Shown: positions 16,666-25,866, counted from the first letter of the stretch. The stretch: DNA of 47,244 nucleotides from DATKLX01 sp035542155 (GCA_035542155.1 DATKLX010000040.1:1-47244); one strand, 5' to 3'. The notes: generated by a model not told the origin, from the sequence alone. A program made the numbers and translations.

Positions 16666-17394
16666 ATGCCGATTGTTGAGGTCCGCCGCCTGTTCAAACG
16701 TTTCGGCCCCAAGACCGTCCTGCGCAGCCTGGACTTCCAGGTTGAGCAGGGGGAGTTTGTCGCCCTGCTCGGCCCCAACGGGGCCGGGAAGACCACCTTT
16801 CTGCGCATCCTGGCCTCGCTGACCCGCCAGAGCCTGGGGGAGGTGCGCATCGCCGGCTACCGCCTGCCCGACCAGGCCGCCTCCGTCCGCCGCCGCCTGG
16901 GCGTGGTCTCCCACCTCCCCCTGCTTTACGGCGATCTGACCGCCGAGGAGAACCTGGCCTTTTACGCGCGGATGTACGCCCTGCCGGATATGGACCGGCG
17001 CATGGCCGAGGTACTCGAGCTGGTCGGCCTGGCAGCGCGCCGCCGCGACCTGGTGCGCACCTTCTCGCGCGGGATGCAGCAGCGCCTGGCCATCGGGCGC
17101 GCTGTCCTCCACGACCCGGAGGTGATGCTCTTCGACGAGCCCCACACCGGCCTCGACCAGGAAGCCAGCTCCATGCTCGATCAGGTGCTCCGCCAGGTGG
17201 CGGCGCGCGGCCGGACGGTGGTGATGACCTCTCACGACCTGGCCAGGGTCACCGAGCTGGCCTCGCGCTTCGACGTGCTTTCCAAGGGCCAGATCCAGGC
17301 CTCCATCCGGCGGGAAGAAATCGCCCGGGATGGGTTGCTGGCCTATTACCGCCAGGCCCTGGAGGAGCCAGCCTCCCCGGCCGTCGCAGGGTAA
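16666..17394 (+). CDS. ccmA: ABC transporter ATPase CcmA
   Basis: A 242-residue ATPase with Walker A GPNGAGKT (36-43), the signature FSRGMQQRLAIGRA, Walker B VMLFDEP, and a switch His in TSHDL. It pairs with CcmB, and ATP hydrolysis releases holo-CcmE from CcmC in System I. It lies 6 bases after the cytochrome gene and 7 bases before ccmB. The call over a generic exporter ATPase rests on the ccmB-ccmC-ccmD genes that follow. Confidence 0.92.
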   Translation: MPIVEVRRLFKRFGPKTVLRSLDFQVEQGEFVALLGPNGAGKTTFLRILASLTRQSLGEVRIAGYRLPDQAASVRRRLGVVSHLPLLYGDLTAEENLAFYARMYALPDMDRRMAEVLELVGLAARRRDLVRTFSRGMQQRLAIGRAVLHDPEVMLFDEPHTGLDQEASSMLDQVLRQVAARGRTVVMTSHDLARVTELASRFDVLSKGQIQASIRREEIARDGLLAYYRQALEEPASPAVAG

Positions 17395-17401
17395 TCTACC
17401 G

Positions 17402-18166
17402 ATGAAAGCGCCCGCTCCAGATGTCAACCAGGTGAACGCTCCTTCCGCCCCGGCCAGAGAAGCCGCACGGGAGGCCCGCCCGGCCTTCGGGTCTCCTTTC
17501 CTGCGCGCCATGTTCGCCATCCTCTGGAAAGACCTGGCCGCCGAGTTGCGCAGCCGCGAGCTTCTCACCGGCATGCTCATCTTTGCCCTGCTGGTGATCC
17601 TGATCTTCAACTTCGCCCTCGAGCTGGACCCGGCCTCCCGCGCCAGCGTCACCTCGGGAGTGCTGTGGGTCACCTTCACCTTCGCCGGGACGATCGGGCT
17701 GAACCGCTCGATGGCCGTCGAAAAGGACCGCGGCTGCCTGGATGGCCTCCTTCTCGCCCCGGTGGACCGCAGCGCGATCTACTTCGGCAAGGCCCTCGGC
17801 AACCTGATCTTCATGCTGCTGATGGCCGCGATTATCCTTCCCACCTACAGCCTGCTCTACAATACCAACCTCTTTCGGCCCGGACTGCTGCTGGTCATCC
17901 TGCTCGGCTCGGTAGGCTACGTCGCGGTCGGCACCCTCCTCGCCGCCATGAGCGTGCAGGCTCGCACCCGCGACATCCTGCTGCCCATCTTGCTCTTCCC
18001 TGTTTCGGTCCCCGTCCTGGTCGCCTCGGTCAAAGCCAGCAGCGGGTATCTTCAGCCCGTCGTCGACATGAGCGCCATCCAGCCCTGGATCACGCTCCTG
18101 ATCGTCTACGACGTGATCTTTACTGCCGTGGCCTTTATGGTCTTCGATTATGTGGTCGAGGAGTAG
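17402..18166 (+). CDS. ccmB: Haem exporter-type membrane protein CcmB
   Basis: A 254-residue protein with six predicted membrane helices after a 30-residue polar N-terminus. The family opening FAILWKDLAAELRSRE is followed by SGVLWVTFTFAGTIGLNRS and EKDRGCLDGLLLAPVDR, all typical of CcmB. It is the permease partner of CcmA. I start at ATG 17402, right after the ccmA stop, and not at the in-frame codon at 17330 that would overlap ccmA. Confidence 0.94.
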   Translation: MKAPAPDVNQVNAPSAPAREAAREARPAFGSPFLRAMFAILWKDLAAELRSRELLTGMLIFALLVILIFNFALELDPASRASVTSGVLWVTFTFAGTIGLNRSMAVEKDRGCLDGLLLAPVDRSAIYFGKALGNLIFMLLMAAIILPTYSLLYNTNLFRPGLLLVILLGSVGYVAVGTLLAAMSVQARTRDILLPILLFPVSVPVLVASVKASSGYLQPVVDMSAIQPWITLLIVYDVIFTAVAFMVFDYVVEE

Positions 18167-18213
18167 CCGCGGACCATGCTTTTCTTTATTTATCTCATCC
18201 GAGAGGTATTGAC

Positions 18214-18912
18214 ATGGAACCCAAACCCCGTGCATTGAGAATTCTGGATATCCTCACCATCGCACTGATCCTCGTCGCGTCTGTGATGGTCTTTTTCTAC
18301 GCGCCCATGGAGGTGGTCATGGGCCAGGTTCAGCGGATCTTCTATTTCCATACCTCGGCGGCCTGGATAGGCATGCTGGGGTTCATCGTCGCTGCCCTGG
18401 TCGGGATCGCCTACCTGCGCACCCACGATCAGAAGTGGGACATCGCCGCGGTGGCCAGTGTGGAGATCGGCATGGTATTCACCCTGATCGCCATTATCGG
18501 CGGCGCGATCTGGGCACGGCCGATCTGGAATACCTGGTGGACCTGGGACCCGCGCCTGATCACGGTCACCATCATGGAGCTGATCTACGCCGCCTACCTG
18601 ATGCTGCGCAACGGCATCGAAGACCCTGACCGGCGCGCCCGCTTTGGGGCAGTCTACGCCATCGTCGGGGTGATCACCGTGCCGCTGACCTTCTTCTCGA
18701 TCCGCATCTTCCGCACCATCCACCCGGTGGTCATCGGCGGCAGCGATCCCAACGCTACCGGCGCGTTCGATATGACCCCGCGCATGCTGCAAACCTTTCT
18801 GTTCAGCCTGTTTGCCTTCACGGTCATGTACGTCGACCTGCTCTGGAACCGCATTCGCCTGGGCCGCCTGGCCGAGATGGTCGAAGAGCTCAAGCTAAAA
18901 GTCACCCAATAG
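18214..18912 (+). CDS. ccmC: Haem-handling protein CcmC
   Basis: A 232-residue protein with six membrane helices. It loads haem onto CcmE. The Trp-rich loop reads IWNTWWTWDPRLIT (near 105-118), flanked by His46 (FYFHTSAAW) and the later His in RTIHPVVIGG, the two axial haem ligands of the family. The start ATG 18214 has GAGAGG upstream. It is followed 13 bases later by the small ccmD gene, the usual order. Confidence 0.95.
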   Translation: MEPKPRALRILDILTIALILVASVMVFFYAPMEVVMGQVQRIFYFHTSAAWIGMLGFIVAALVGIAYLRTHDQKWDIAAVASVEIGMVFTLIAIIGGAIWARPIWNTWWTWDPRLITVTIMELIYAAYLMLRNGIEDPDRRARFGAVYAIVGVITVPLTFFSIRIFRTIHPVVIGGSDPNATGAFDMTPRMLQTFLFSLFAFTVMYVDLLWNRIRLGRLAEMVEELKLKVTQ

Positions 18913-18925
18913 AAAGAGCCCTCCT

Positions 18926-19087
18926 ATGCTATTCTTGCTCGATCCCACGCCAGACACTAGCGGTTATATGGCTGCCGGGTATATCATTATATTCGCGATC
19001 ATGTTGATCTACCTGGTCAGCCTGATCGTCCGCAGCCGCAATTTGAAGCAAGACCTGGACACGTATCAGGAGCTGGACAAAAAATAG
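18926..19087 (+). CDS. ccmD: Small membrane protein CcmD
   Basis: A 53-residue protein: MLFLLDPTPDTSGYMAAG, a single membrane helix of about 20 residues (about 17-37), then a basic, helical cytoplasmic tail (RSRNLKQDLDTYQELDKK). CcmD proteins are this size, have one helix near a Tyr/Ala-rich start and follow ccmC. They help release CcmE from CcmABC. Between the ccmC stop and this ATG there are 13 bases, and the next gene's ATG is 10 bases after its stop. Confidence 0.85.
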   Translation: MLFLLDPTPDTSGYMAAGYIIIFAIMLIYLVSLIVRSRNLKQDLDTYQELDKK

Positions 19088-19097
19088 AGGAGAAGAA

Positions 19098-21659
19098 ATG
19101 CGCCGAAAGCTTCCTGTCTGGCTAAAAATCCTGGCAGCCACCGCGCTGTTCCTGCCGGCCTGCCAATTATTTGCTCCCCGCCAATCCGCCACACCGACGC
19201 CCACGGTAGAGGTTTCCACCCGGGAAAGCCCACCGACCGAGACCGCCCCGACCCGCGAAGCTGCCAACCCCGAGCCAACCTCCGCCGCAGCGGCTCCCGC
19301 GCCCGCTGCGGGGACCCAGCCGGCCCACATCACCGGCATTTTTACCTATTCCAACGACATCATCACCACATACAACGTCGAGCACATGGTCGCCCTGGTA
19401 GATATGTACGGGTTTATCACCCGCAACAAAGAATGGGTGATCCCTGTCCAGGGACAGACCCTGGGGTTTATGAAGATCGATGAGCAAAATAAAAAAGGCA
19501 CGTACAGCCTGGATCTGCCGGAGATCCCTCAAGGTCAGGCAAACAGGTTTGGCAGCAGCCAGGGGGAAGGCGTGCAGGTCTTCAGCGTCTCATACTGGCC
19601 CAACCTGAGCGGTGGTCCCTACTCTGAGGGGGATGACAAAACGAAGGGCTGGCCCGACTACCTGGCCTCCGTGATCACCGATACCGAGAACAAGGACGAG
19701 GTAACCGGCGGGAAGCTGGTGGTCTGGGCGCCGGATGCCAGCGAGCAGTTCCCCACCGGATTCGGCGCGGACGGGCTGCTTTTTACCAGCGACGATCCCC
19801 TCGGCCCCATCCCCGCCGGCTACTCCATCATCGACCTGGATCAGAAGCCTTTCGCCATCGCCAGAGATCCGAACCCCGAGCTGACCCTCTACGAGCCCAA
19901 AGATATCGCCATCAAGGATTATTCCAGTTCTTCGTACAGTGAAGCATTTAAAAAAGTGGTAGACGTCTTGCGCAAGGAATACGCTTTCAACGATGTTCCC
20001 GGTAAGGCCCCGAACTGGGACGATCTCTATAACCAGATTGCCCCGCGCGTGGCCGATGCTGAGAAAAACAAGGACGCCAGGGCATTCTATCTGGCTCTCC
20101 AGGATTTCACCCTGGCTTTTAAGGACGGCCACGTCGGACTGAATGGAGGCCAGATCGGCAGCCAGGTATTTTCCGAGCAAATCCGTGGCGGCTACGGATT
20201 GACCCTGCGCGAGCTGGACGACAAGAGCATTATCGTCACCTACATTCTCTCCGGCGGCCCGGCGGACAGGGCCGGCATCAAGAAGGGTGCGGTGGTCACC
20301 GAGTTTAACGGCAAGCCGATCGCCGAGGCGGTCAGCGCGGTCCATCTCCCTCAGCCTTTCTCGCTGGAGGCCGAGATCCGCTACCAACAGGTGCGTTACC
20401 TGACCCGCGCCACGCTGGGAACCGAAGCGACGATTGCTTATACCAACCCCGGCTCGACCCGCACGGAAAAAGCCAGGCTCAAAGCCGTGGACGAGCGCGA
20501 CAGCTTTCGGGTTAATTCGCTGTTCGCCGGTTCGGATCCCAACGCGCTGCCGGTGGAGTATAAGATCCTGCCTTCCGGCGCAGGCTATATCAAGGTCAAT
20601 TCCAATCTGGATGACCTCAACCTGATCGTTCGCCTCTTCGAGCGGGCGCTGAAAACCTTCCAATCCAGCCAGGTCCCCGGGATCATCATCGACATGCGCC
20701 AGAACGCGGGTGGTTATCCGCTCGGCCTGGCCGGTTACCTCACCGACCTGACCATCAAGCTTGGACAGCTCGAGTATTACAGCGAGAAGACCGGCAAGTT
20801 CGAGCCGGAAGGCCCGCGAGATACATTCGAGCCCAAAGAGGAGCAGTACCAGTTCGGCAAAGAAGCTGTCCTGGTGGCGATGGGCTGCGCCAGCGCCTGT
20901 GAGATCGAATCCTACGGGTTCAGCCAGGTGCCCGGGATGATCGTGGTCGGGCAGACCCCCACCGCAGGGATCGAGGCAGAGGTTGCCCGCGGGCAGTTCC
21001 TTCTCCCCGAGGGCATGAGCCTGCAGGTTCCCACCGGCCGCTTCAAAACCGAGGACGGCAAGCTCTTCCTGGAGGGCCAGGGGGTCCCCCCAACCTTACA
21101 CGTCCCCATCGATGCTGAGACGGCCACCTCCGACCAGGACGTGGTCCTTAAGGCCGCCGAGGACGCGGTCACCAAACCCGAAGGGGCTGGAATCCCACCC
21201 TCCGGGCCGCCGCAGGTCGTTTCGACCGACCAGTCCAAGACCCTGCTGCAGAGAGGCACCTCCGCGCTGGAGGATCTGGCCAAGGAACAGTACTCCCAGA
21301 CCAGCCAGGCCGGCGAGACTTACAGCTACACCATCCGGCTGGACAAGTCCCAGCCGCTGTTGTGGCTGAACGGTTGGTGCGCCTCGGACAGCAAGACCAT
21401 GGAAGACAACTACAAACACATCACGATGAAATTTACGCTGGATGGAAAGAATGTGCCGCGGGACCAGTTCGCCAGCTTCGATTTCAAGGACTCGAGCGGG
21501 AACCAATGCCGCTATTACATCGCCGGGTTGGACCAGTGGCCCGGGGGCGAGCACCACCTCTCGACGGACGTCACCTTCGACCAGAAGATCAACGACGGCT
21601 CAGCGGTTTATCCCAAGGGCACGCACACGTATGCATATACGGTTTTTGTAAAGCCATAG
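19098..21659 (+). CDS. Lipoprotein with PDZ and altered S41 peptidase domain
   Basis: An 853-residue exported lipoprotein (lipobox LPAC, Cys22, then a Thr/Pro/Ala linker). A domain of unknown type (about 75-270) precedes an S41-like helical part (about 275-360), a PDZ domain (about 365-420; LSGGPADRAGIKKGAVV) and the S41 core (about 485-640; IIDMRQNAGGYP). The catalytic Ser is present in GCASACEIESYG (Ser599). The Lys expected 25 residues later in TFGKG is absent; the region reads GQTPTAGIEAEV. A beta-rich C-terminal domain (about 735-853) is unrecognised. It may use another base, as tricorn-type S41 enzymes do, or be non-catalytic. It starts 10 bases after ccmD, so co-transcription with the ccm genes is likely; a role in envelope protein quality control is inference. 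Confidence 0.85.
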   Translation: MRRKLPVWLKILAATALFLPACQLFAPRQSATPTPTVEVSTRESPPTETAPTREAANPEPTSAAAAPAPAAGTQPAHITGIFTYSNDIITTYNVEHMVALVDMYGFITRNKEWVIPVQGQTLGFMKIDEQNKKGTYSLDLPEIPQGQANRFGSSQGEGVQVFSVSYWPNLSGGPYSEGDDKTKGWPDYLASVITDTENKDEVTGGKLVVWAPDASEQFPTGFGADGLLFTSDDPLGPIPAGYSIIDLDQKPFAIARDPNPELTLYEPKDIAIKDYSSSSYSEAFKKVVDVLRKEYAFNDVPGKAPNWDDLYNQIAPRVADAEKNKDARAFYLALQDFTLAFKDGHVGLNGGQIGSQVFSEQIRGGYGLTLRELDDKSIIVTYILSGGPADRAGIKKGAVVTEFNGKPIAEAVSAVHLPQPFSLEAEIRYQQVRYLTRATLGTEATIAYTNPGSTRTEKARLKAVDERDSFRVNSLFAGSDPNALPVEYKILPSGAGYIKVNSNLDDLNLIVRLFERALKTFQSSQVPGIIIDMRQNAGGYPLGLAGYLTDLTIKLGQLEYYSEKTGKFEPEGPRDTFEPKEEQYQFGKEAVLVAMGCASACEIESYGFSQVPGMIVVGQTPTAGIEAEVARGQFLLPEGMSLQVPTGRFKTEDGKLFLEGQGVPPTLHVPIDAETATSDQDVVLKAAEDAVTKPEGAGIPPSGPPQVVSTDQSKTLLQRGTSALEDLAKEQYSQTSQAGETYSYTIRLDKSQPLLWLNGWCASDSKTMEDNYKHITMKFTLDGKNVPRDQFASFDFKDSSGNQCRYYIAGLDQWPGGEHHLSTDVTFDQKINDGSAVYPKGTHTYAYTVFVKP

Positions 21660-21680
21660 CAAGCCAGCCCAAATAAATTC

Positions 21681-21692
21681 AGACCCTAAGGG
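21681..21692. repeat. Second copy of AGACCCTAAGGG
   Basis: Identical to the first 12 bases of the palindrome at 14056. The stop codon of the minus-strand gene at 21686-22330 lies inside this copy. Confidence 0.55.
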
Positions 21693-22330
21693 ATAATTGG
21701 CCGCCTGGCCAGATACTCCTGGACGAGGAACCCCCGCCGCGCCTCCCCGGTAGTCTGTTCGAGGTGGATCCCCTGCCCCGGATCGCTCAGGTTCATCGTC
21801 AGGCAGGGTTCCTCGCCGGGATGGTTGGGATCGTACAGGTAGACCACAAATTCCTGTGAAGCCGGGTCGAAATCGTAGCCGGTCGCCACCACCTGGTGGT
21901 TGCCAGTCGGGTTTTCCACCCCGCGGGTGCACACCAGCAGAAGCACCGTCGGCTGGCCCTGATCGAGCAGGGCGCGCAGGCGCGGGATCTCGAGTGCCGT
22001 CATTTGGGCAACCTCGGGATCGCTCTGAAACACCCGTTTGAACAGCTTCAGCAGCGTGCCGGGTGGGGTGCTGTCGCCCTGGCGGGCGCGCAGGTAGCTC
22101 ATCAGCCCGGGCGGGATCTGGCTGGCCTCCTCCACCGCCGGAAGGCTCTCTCCGGCCAGGTAATAGTCGATCGCCGCGAAAGACATCCCCCCGCACAGCC
22201 CGATGATCGTGATCCGGTCGAGATCCAGCCCGAAAACCTTGGGAAGCGACCGGCGCGGGAGCAGGTCGAACGAGTTGACAAACCGGAATCCCTGCCGGCG
22301 AGGGACGAAAGATGTGCGCACCTGGATCAC
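21686..22330 (-). CDS. Cysteine-peptidase-fold protein (C39/papain-like), function unknown
   Basis: A 214-residue cytoplasmic-looking protein. GLCGGMSFAAIDYYLAG (from about residue 44) puts a Cys at the start of a helix. NHQVVATGYDFD (about 143) gives a His and a following strand, and YLYDPNHPG (about 166) an Asp/Asn. Cys-His-Asp in that order is the layout of C39-like and transglutaminase-fold proteins. No signal peptide is visible. I find no family name. It follows the GNAT-like gene by 15 bases on the same strand, so the two probably form an operon. The last codons lie in a short repeat, so the C-terminus may have been changed by it. Confidence 0.75.
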   Translation of the reverse strand: MIQVRTSFVPRRQGFRFVNSFDLLPRRSLPKVFGLDLDRITIIGLCGGMSFAAIDYYLAGESLPAVEEASQIPPGLMSYLRARQGDSTPPGTLLKLFKRVFQSDPEVAQMTALEIPRLRALLDQGQPTVLLLVCTRGVENPTGNHQVVATGYDFDPASQEFVVYLYDPNHPGEEPCLTMNLSDPGQGIHLEQTTGEARRGFLVQEYLARRPIIP

Positions 22331-22345
22331 CGGCGGCCTCCAGCC

Positions 22346-23365
22346 TTACCGGCGGACGGTCAGGCGCATGACGAAGCGGTCGACCGCCCCAAAACGGTAC
22401 TTATACTCCTCGTTGCCGCGTAAAAAGTCGAACTCCTCGCGCCTTTGCTCGGTCGCCCACTGGAGCAGGTTGCCCAGCAGCACCCAGCCCGGGGAATATT
22501 CGCGGAACTGGTTATCCAGCCCCGAGTTGTATACCCAGATCCGGTTCTGGTAGTCGAAATTGAAATAGCCCGCCGCCTTTTTACCGCCGATTTCCAGGAA
22601 TGCCAGTTGAAGGATGCCCGCGTCGAAGGCCCAGCGCAGGGTCGCTTTCATCTGCCGGCGCATTTCCGGAACCAGGAACCGGACCTTTTCCGGATCCTGG
22701 GCCATCAAGGCCAGGAAAGCGTCTCCCTCTGCGTCGAGGCTGTTTCCATCCTCGACCACGTACCAGCGGGCGGGCTGCTCGCTGCTCTCTACCCGGCGCA
22801 TCTTCCGGCGGATCTCGTGGCGCTGCTTCTTATCGATCCCCTCCAGATATTCCTCCCAGCTCCCCTTGAGTGGGATATAAGGCGAATGGGCCAGCTTCTC
22901 CACGGTGCAGGGCCTACCCCGATCCCGGGTAGCCGCCTCCATCGCCGGGAGGGTCGGGGAATCCTCCAGGATATTGTACCAGTCCAGCACGTGCCACTCC
23001 AGCGCGGGCAGGCCCTCCAGGAACTCCAGCAGCCCCGCGGTGAAGCGAACAACGTCCTGGGGGCGGACGATCACGTCCAGGAAATCCGAAATCTCGATGC
23101 TGCCCAGCAGGAGCAGCGCCGGCTCGCCTTCGCGGTTCTGCGAGAAAAACAGCGGGGCGATGCCGACCAGGCGGCCGTCCTCCTCCGCGGTCACGACCGC
23201 CAGCTCCCCTGATTTCCACTCCCCTCCCCCCCGCGTCTCCCACCAGTTGCGCAGGTACGCGAAATGCAAAAATGGCACACGACTTGCACTTTCTTTGAGA
23301 AGATTGTCCCAGTGTTCCGCAAGGGAATCCAGTTCAGACGTTGAGTTGATGAGCGTGAATTTCAT
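22346..23365 (-). CDS. GNAT-fold acyltransferase, FemAB/BioF2-like (CelD family)
   Basis: A 339-residue protein. I start at the ATG at 23363-23365 because GAGGGG lies just upstream; an in-frame start 69 bases earlier lies beyond the likely promoter. The N-terminal half has FLHFAYLRNWWE and the C-terminal half KKQRHEIRRKMRRVE and WVYNSGLDNQFREYSPGW. These are typical of the double-GNAT acyltransferases tied to polysaccharide or lipid modification. The probable reaction is moving an acyl or aminoacyl group from a CoA or tRNA donor; the acceptor is unknown. It is cytoplasmic, with no membrane helix. Confidence 0.85.
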   Translation of the reverse strand: MKFTLINSTSELDSLAEHWDNLLKESASRVPFLHFAYLRNWWETRGGGEWKSGELAVVTAEEDGRLVGIAPLFFSQNREGEPALLLLGSIEISDFLDVIVRPQDVVRFTAGLLEFLEGLPALEWHVLDWYNILEDSPTLPAMEAATRDRGRPCTVEKLAHSPYIPLKGSWEEYLEGIDKKQRHEIRRKMRRVESSEQPARWYVVEDGNSLDAEGDAFLALMAQDPEKVRFLVPEMRRQMKATLRWAFDAGILQLAFLEIGGKKAAGYFNFDYQNRIWVYNSGLDNQFREYSPGWVLLGNLLQWATEQRREEFDFLRGNEEYKYRFGAVDRFVMRLTVRR

Positions 23366-23398
23366 CCCGGTCCCCTCGGTTAGATTTATCACTTTGCC

Positions 23399-23431
23399 AT
23401 TATACTTTGTCATGGATTTTGCCGGTATAAT
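23399..23431. promoter_or_regulatory. Divergent promoter pair
   Basis: TATAAT on the minus strand (23399-23404) precedes the acyltransferase gene, and TATAAT on the plus strand (23426-23431) precedes the gene at 23464. The two -10 boxes are 21 bases apart, and neither has a clear -35, so the polymerases could compete. Confidence 0.4.
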
Positions 23432-23463
23432 CAAAAAAGAATTCCACCCATGGATAACCCGTT

Positions 23464-25866
23464 GTGTTTGATCTGACGCTACTCCCCATTCACTTAGTCG
23501 ATGGCATCGAGCAGGCAGAGCTGCCTGGCCTCTACGCGGCCAATGCCCCGCGCCGCCCTGCCCGCGGACGGACCGGCGATCAGTTGCTGATAATGCTCAC
23601 CCTGCTGGGCAACGCCCCACTTTCCCCGGATGGCTTAAGGCAGCTCCTCGACCGCCTGACAGACGAGTTCTTTCAGACCCCGGGCGCGGTAACCTCGGCC
23701 CTGCGCACCACCGCGGATTCGCTCAACCAGTTCCTGCTCGACCGCAACCTGCGCAATACCAGCACCGGCCGCCAGGCGATCGGCCTGTTGAACATCGCCG
23801 TTTTGCACGGCACCAGCCTCTACCTGTGCCACGGCGGCCCCACCCACTCCTATTTGATCACAGCCGAAAGCACCCAGCACTGGTATGACGCGCAGACCGG
23901 CGGTCGCGGCCTGGGGCTGAGTCGCACCACGCCGCTGCGATACTACCAGGCTGAGATCCAATCCGGCGATCGGTTGCTCATCTGCCCCGAAGCGCCGTCC
24001 ACCTGGGCCCCGGTCGGGCTGGCGGGCACTCACTCGCTCTCTCTCGATCAGCTTCGCCGCCGGCTGATCAGCCTCTCGAGAGCCAGCCAGGCCGCCGGGG
24101 TGATCCATTTCCAGACCGGCACGGGCAAAATCGAGCTTTTCCGCGCCTCGGGTTCCGCCGCGGCTGGCGCCGAACCCGCCGTTTCCCTGCCGGAAATCCC
24201 GCTCCCGGCCCAGCCGGCCGCGCCGCCGCCTGCTGCCGAGCCCGCCGTACTGCTCAGCGAAGAGCCCGGCTTTACGGCTTCCGTTTTCGAGCCGCCGCCA
24301 ACTGCGGCCCCAGCCCCCAGTTCAGACCCCGCGCCGACTTTTGAGAAACTCGAAGAGCAGGCGGCTCCCGCCCCTCAAGACTCCATTCCCCGCCCCGCCT
24401 CCCCGGCGCCCGGCGCTCCCGGGGAAAAGTTCGCCGGCCCCATCCAGGCAGAGCTCTCTGTGGGCGGCCCGCTCCGGCCCGCCCCGACTCCCCGCAGGAC
24501 CCAGCGCGCGGAGCGCTCACCGCGCCCCAGGCCCGACGCCACCCCGATCTTCAAGTTCCTGGCTGGATTGCTCCAGGGCGGGCGGCGGGTCCGCCAGCGT
24601 ACCAGTGAGGGGCTGCGCAGCATTCTCGGCCGGCTTTCCCCGGGAAGCAGCAACCAGCCGGCCAGCCTCTCGCCGCTGACCATGGTCTTTATCGCCATCG
24701 CTGTCCCGCTGGTGATCGTCACCGCGGCATTGTATTTCTACAACCAGAAGGGCCGCAGCGACCAGTATACCGGTTATTACCAACTGGCCGTCCAGTCCGC
24801 GCTTCAGACCCAGAATCAGACCGATCCCAACGTGCTGCGTAGCGCCTGGAACCAGACGCTTTACTGGCTGGACAAAGCCGACCAGCAGCAGAGCGGGCGT
24901 GAAGAGACCGCCGCGCTGCGCAAACAGGCCCAGACCAGCCTCGATCAGCTCGACGGGGTCGAGCGGCTGAGCTACCAGCCGGCGATCATCGGCGGCCTGT
25001 CCAGCGGGGTCAACATCACCCAGATCATTGCCAATTCCAGCGACGTGTACCTGCTCAATTCCACCGCCGGGCTGATCATCCACGCCCTGCTGACCGGCAA
25101 AGGCTACGAGATCGATCCCACCTTCATCTGCTCCAGGGGACCCGCCGGCGCAACCCAGATCGGCAACCTGATCCGCATGGTACCCATGCCGCGCGGGAAT
25201 GAGTTCAACGCCACGGTCCTGGCCGTGGACGAAGGCGGAAATGTGCTCTTCTGCGGTCCAGGCGTCAACCCCACCTCGACTACCCTGGGATCTCCCGACC
25301 CCGGCTGGGGAAAAATCAACGCCATTGCCTACGAAGAAGGCGTCCTCTATGTGCTGGATGCCCAAAAGAACGCCGTCTGGGTGTATAACGGGATTGACGC
25401 CTTTCGCGATAAGCCCCACCTCTATTTTGGACTGCAAGTCCCTCCGCTATCCGATACGATCAACATCGAAGTCAACCAGGATGAGCTGCACCTGCTCCAC
25501 GCGGACGGCCATCTGACCACCTGCGCGGTTACGAACGCCGGTCAGTACAATACCAGGTGCACCGACCCGACTCCCTATTCGGATCCCCGGCCCGGGCGCC
25601 AGCCAGGCGTCGCTGTGATGCCCGAGGCAACATTCAACCAGATGGAATACACCCAACCCCCGGACCCTTCATTGTATTTGCTGGATTCAACCATAGGAAG
25701 TATTTATCAATTCAGCCTGCGCCTGAACTACCAGCGCCAATTCCGATCCTTCTCCGGCCCGGATAATCCCTTCCCGTCCCAGGCCGCCACCGCCTTCGCC
25801 ATCAGCCCTACCCGCTACGCTTTCGTCGCCTTCTCCAACCAGGTCTTCTACGCGTCATTGCCATAA
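23464..25866 (+). CDS. Membrane protein with degenerate PP2C-like N-domain and beta-propeller-like C-domain
   Basis: An 800-residue protein with a GTG start (23464). Residues about 1-225 look like a PP2C phosphatase fold: AIGLLNIAVLHGTSLYLC is the strand pair before the usual GDS motif, which here reads GGP. The Asp metal ligands I would expect are not seen, so it is probably a pseudophosphatase. A long Pro/Ala-rich stretch (about 235-355) with a basic end leads to a membrane helix (404-427). Outside, a helical part (about 435-480) precedes repeats resembling a beta-propeller (about 480-800; NVLFCGPG, VLYVLDAQKNAVWVYNG, SLYLLDSTIGSIYQFS). This suggests a transmembrane sensor linking an extracellular ligand to an intracellular partner. 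A strong terminator follows the stop. Confidence 0.7.
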   Translation: MFDLTLLPIHLVDGIEQAELPGLYAANAPRRPARGRTGDQLLIMLTLLGNAPLSPDGLRQLLDRLTDEFFQTPGAVTSALRTTADSLNQFLLDRNLRNTSTGRQAIGLLNIAVLHGTSLYLCHGGPTHSYLITAESTQHWYDAQTGGRGLGLSRTTPLRYYQAEIQSGDRLLICPEAPSTWAPVGLAGTHSLSLDQLRRRLISLSRASQAAGVIHFQTGTGKIELFRASGSAAAGAEPAVSLPEIPLPAQPAAPPPAAEPAVLLSEEPGFTASVFEPPPTAAPAPSSDPAPTFEKLEEQAAPAPQDSIPRPASPAPGAPGEKFAGPIQAELSVGGPLRPAPTPRRTQRAERSPRPRPDATPIFKFLAGLLQGGRRVRQRTSEGLRSILGRLSPGSSNQPASLSPLTMVFIAIAVPLVIVTAALYFYNQKGRSDQYTGYYQLAVQSALQTQNQTDPNVLRSAWNQTLYWLDKADQQQSGREETAALRKQAQTSLDQLDGVERLSYQPAIIGGLSSGVNITQIIANSSDVYLLNSTAGLIIHALLTGKGYEIDPTFICSRGPAGATQIGNLIRMVPMPRGNEFNATVLAVDEGGNVLFCGPGVNPTSTTLGSPDPGWGKINAIAYEEGVLYVLDAQKNAVWVYNGIDAFRDKPHLYFGLQVPPLSDTINIEVNQDELHLLHADGHLTTCAVTNAGQYNTRCTDPTPYSDPRPGRQPGVAVMPEATFNQMEYTQPPDPSLYLLDSTIGSIYQFSLRLNYQRQFRSFSGPDNPFPSQAATAFAISPTRYAFVAFSNQVFYASLP

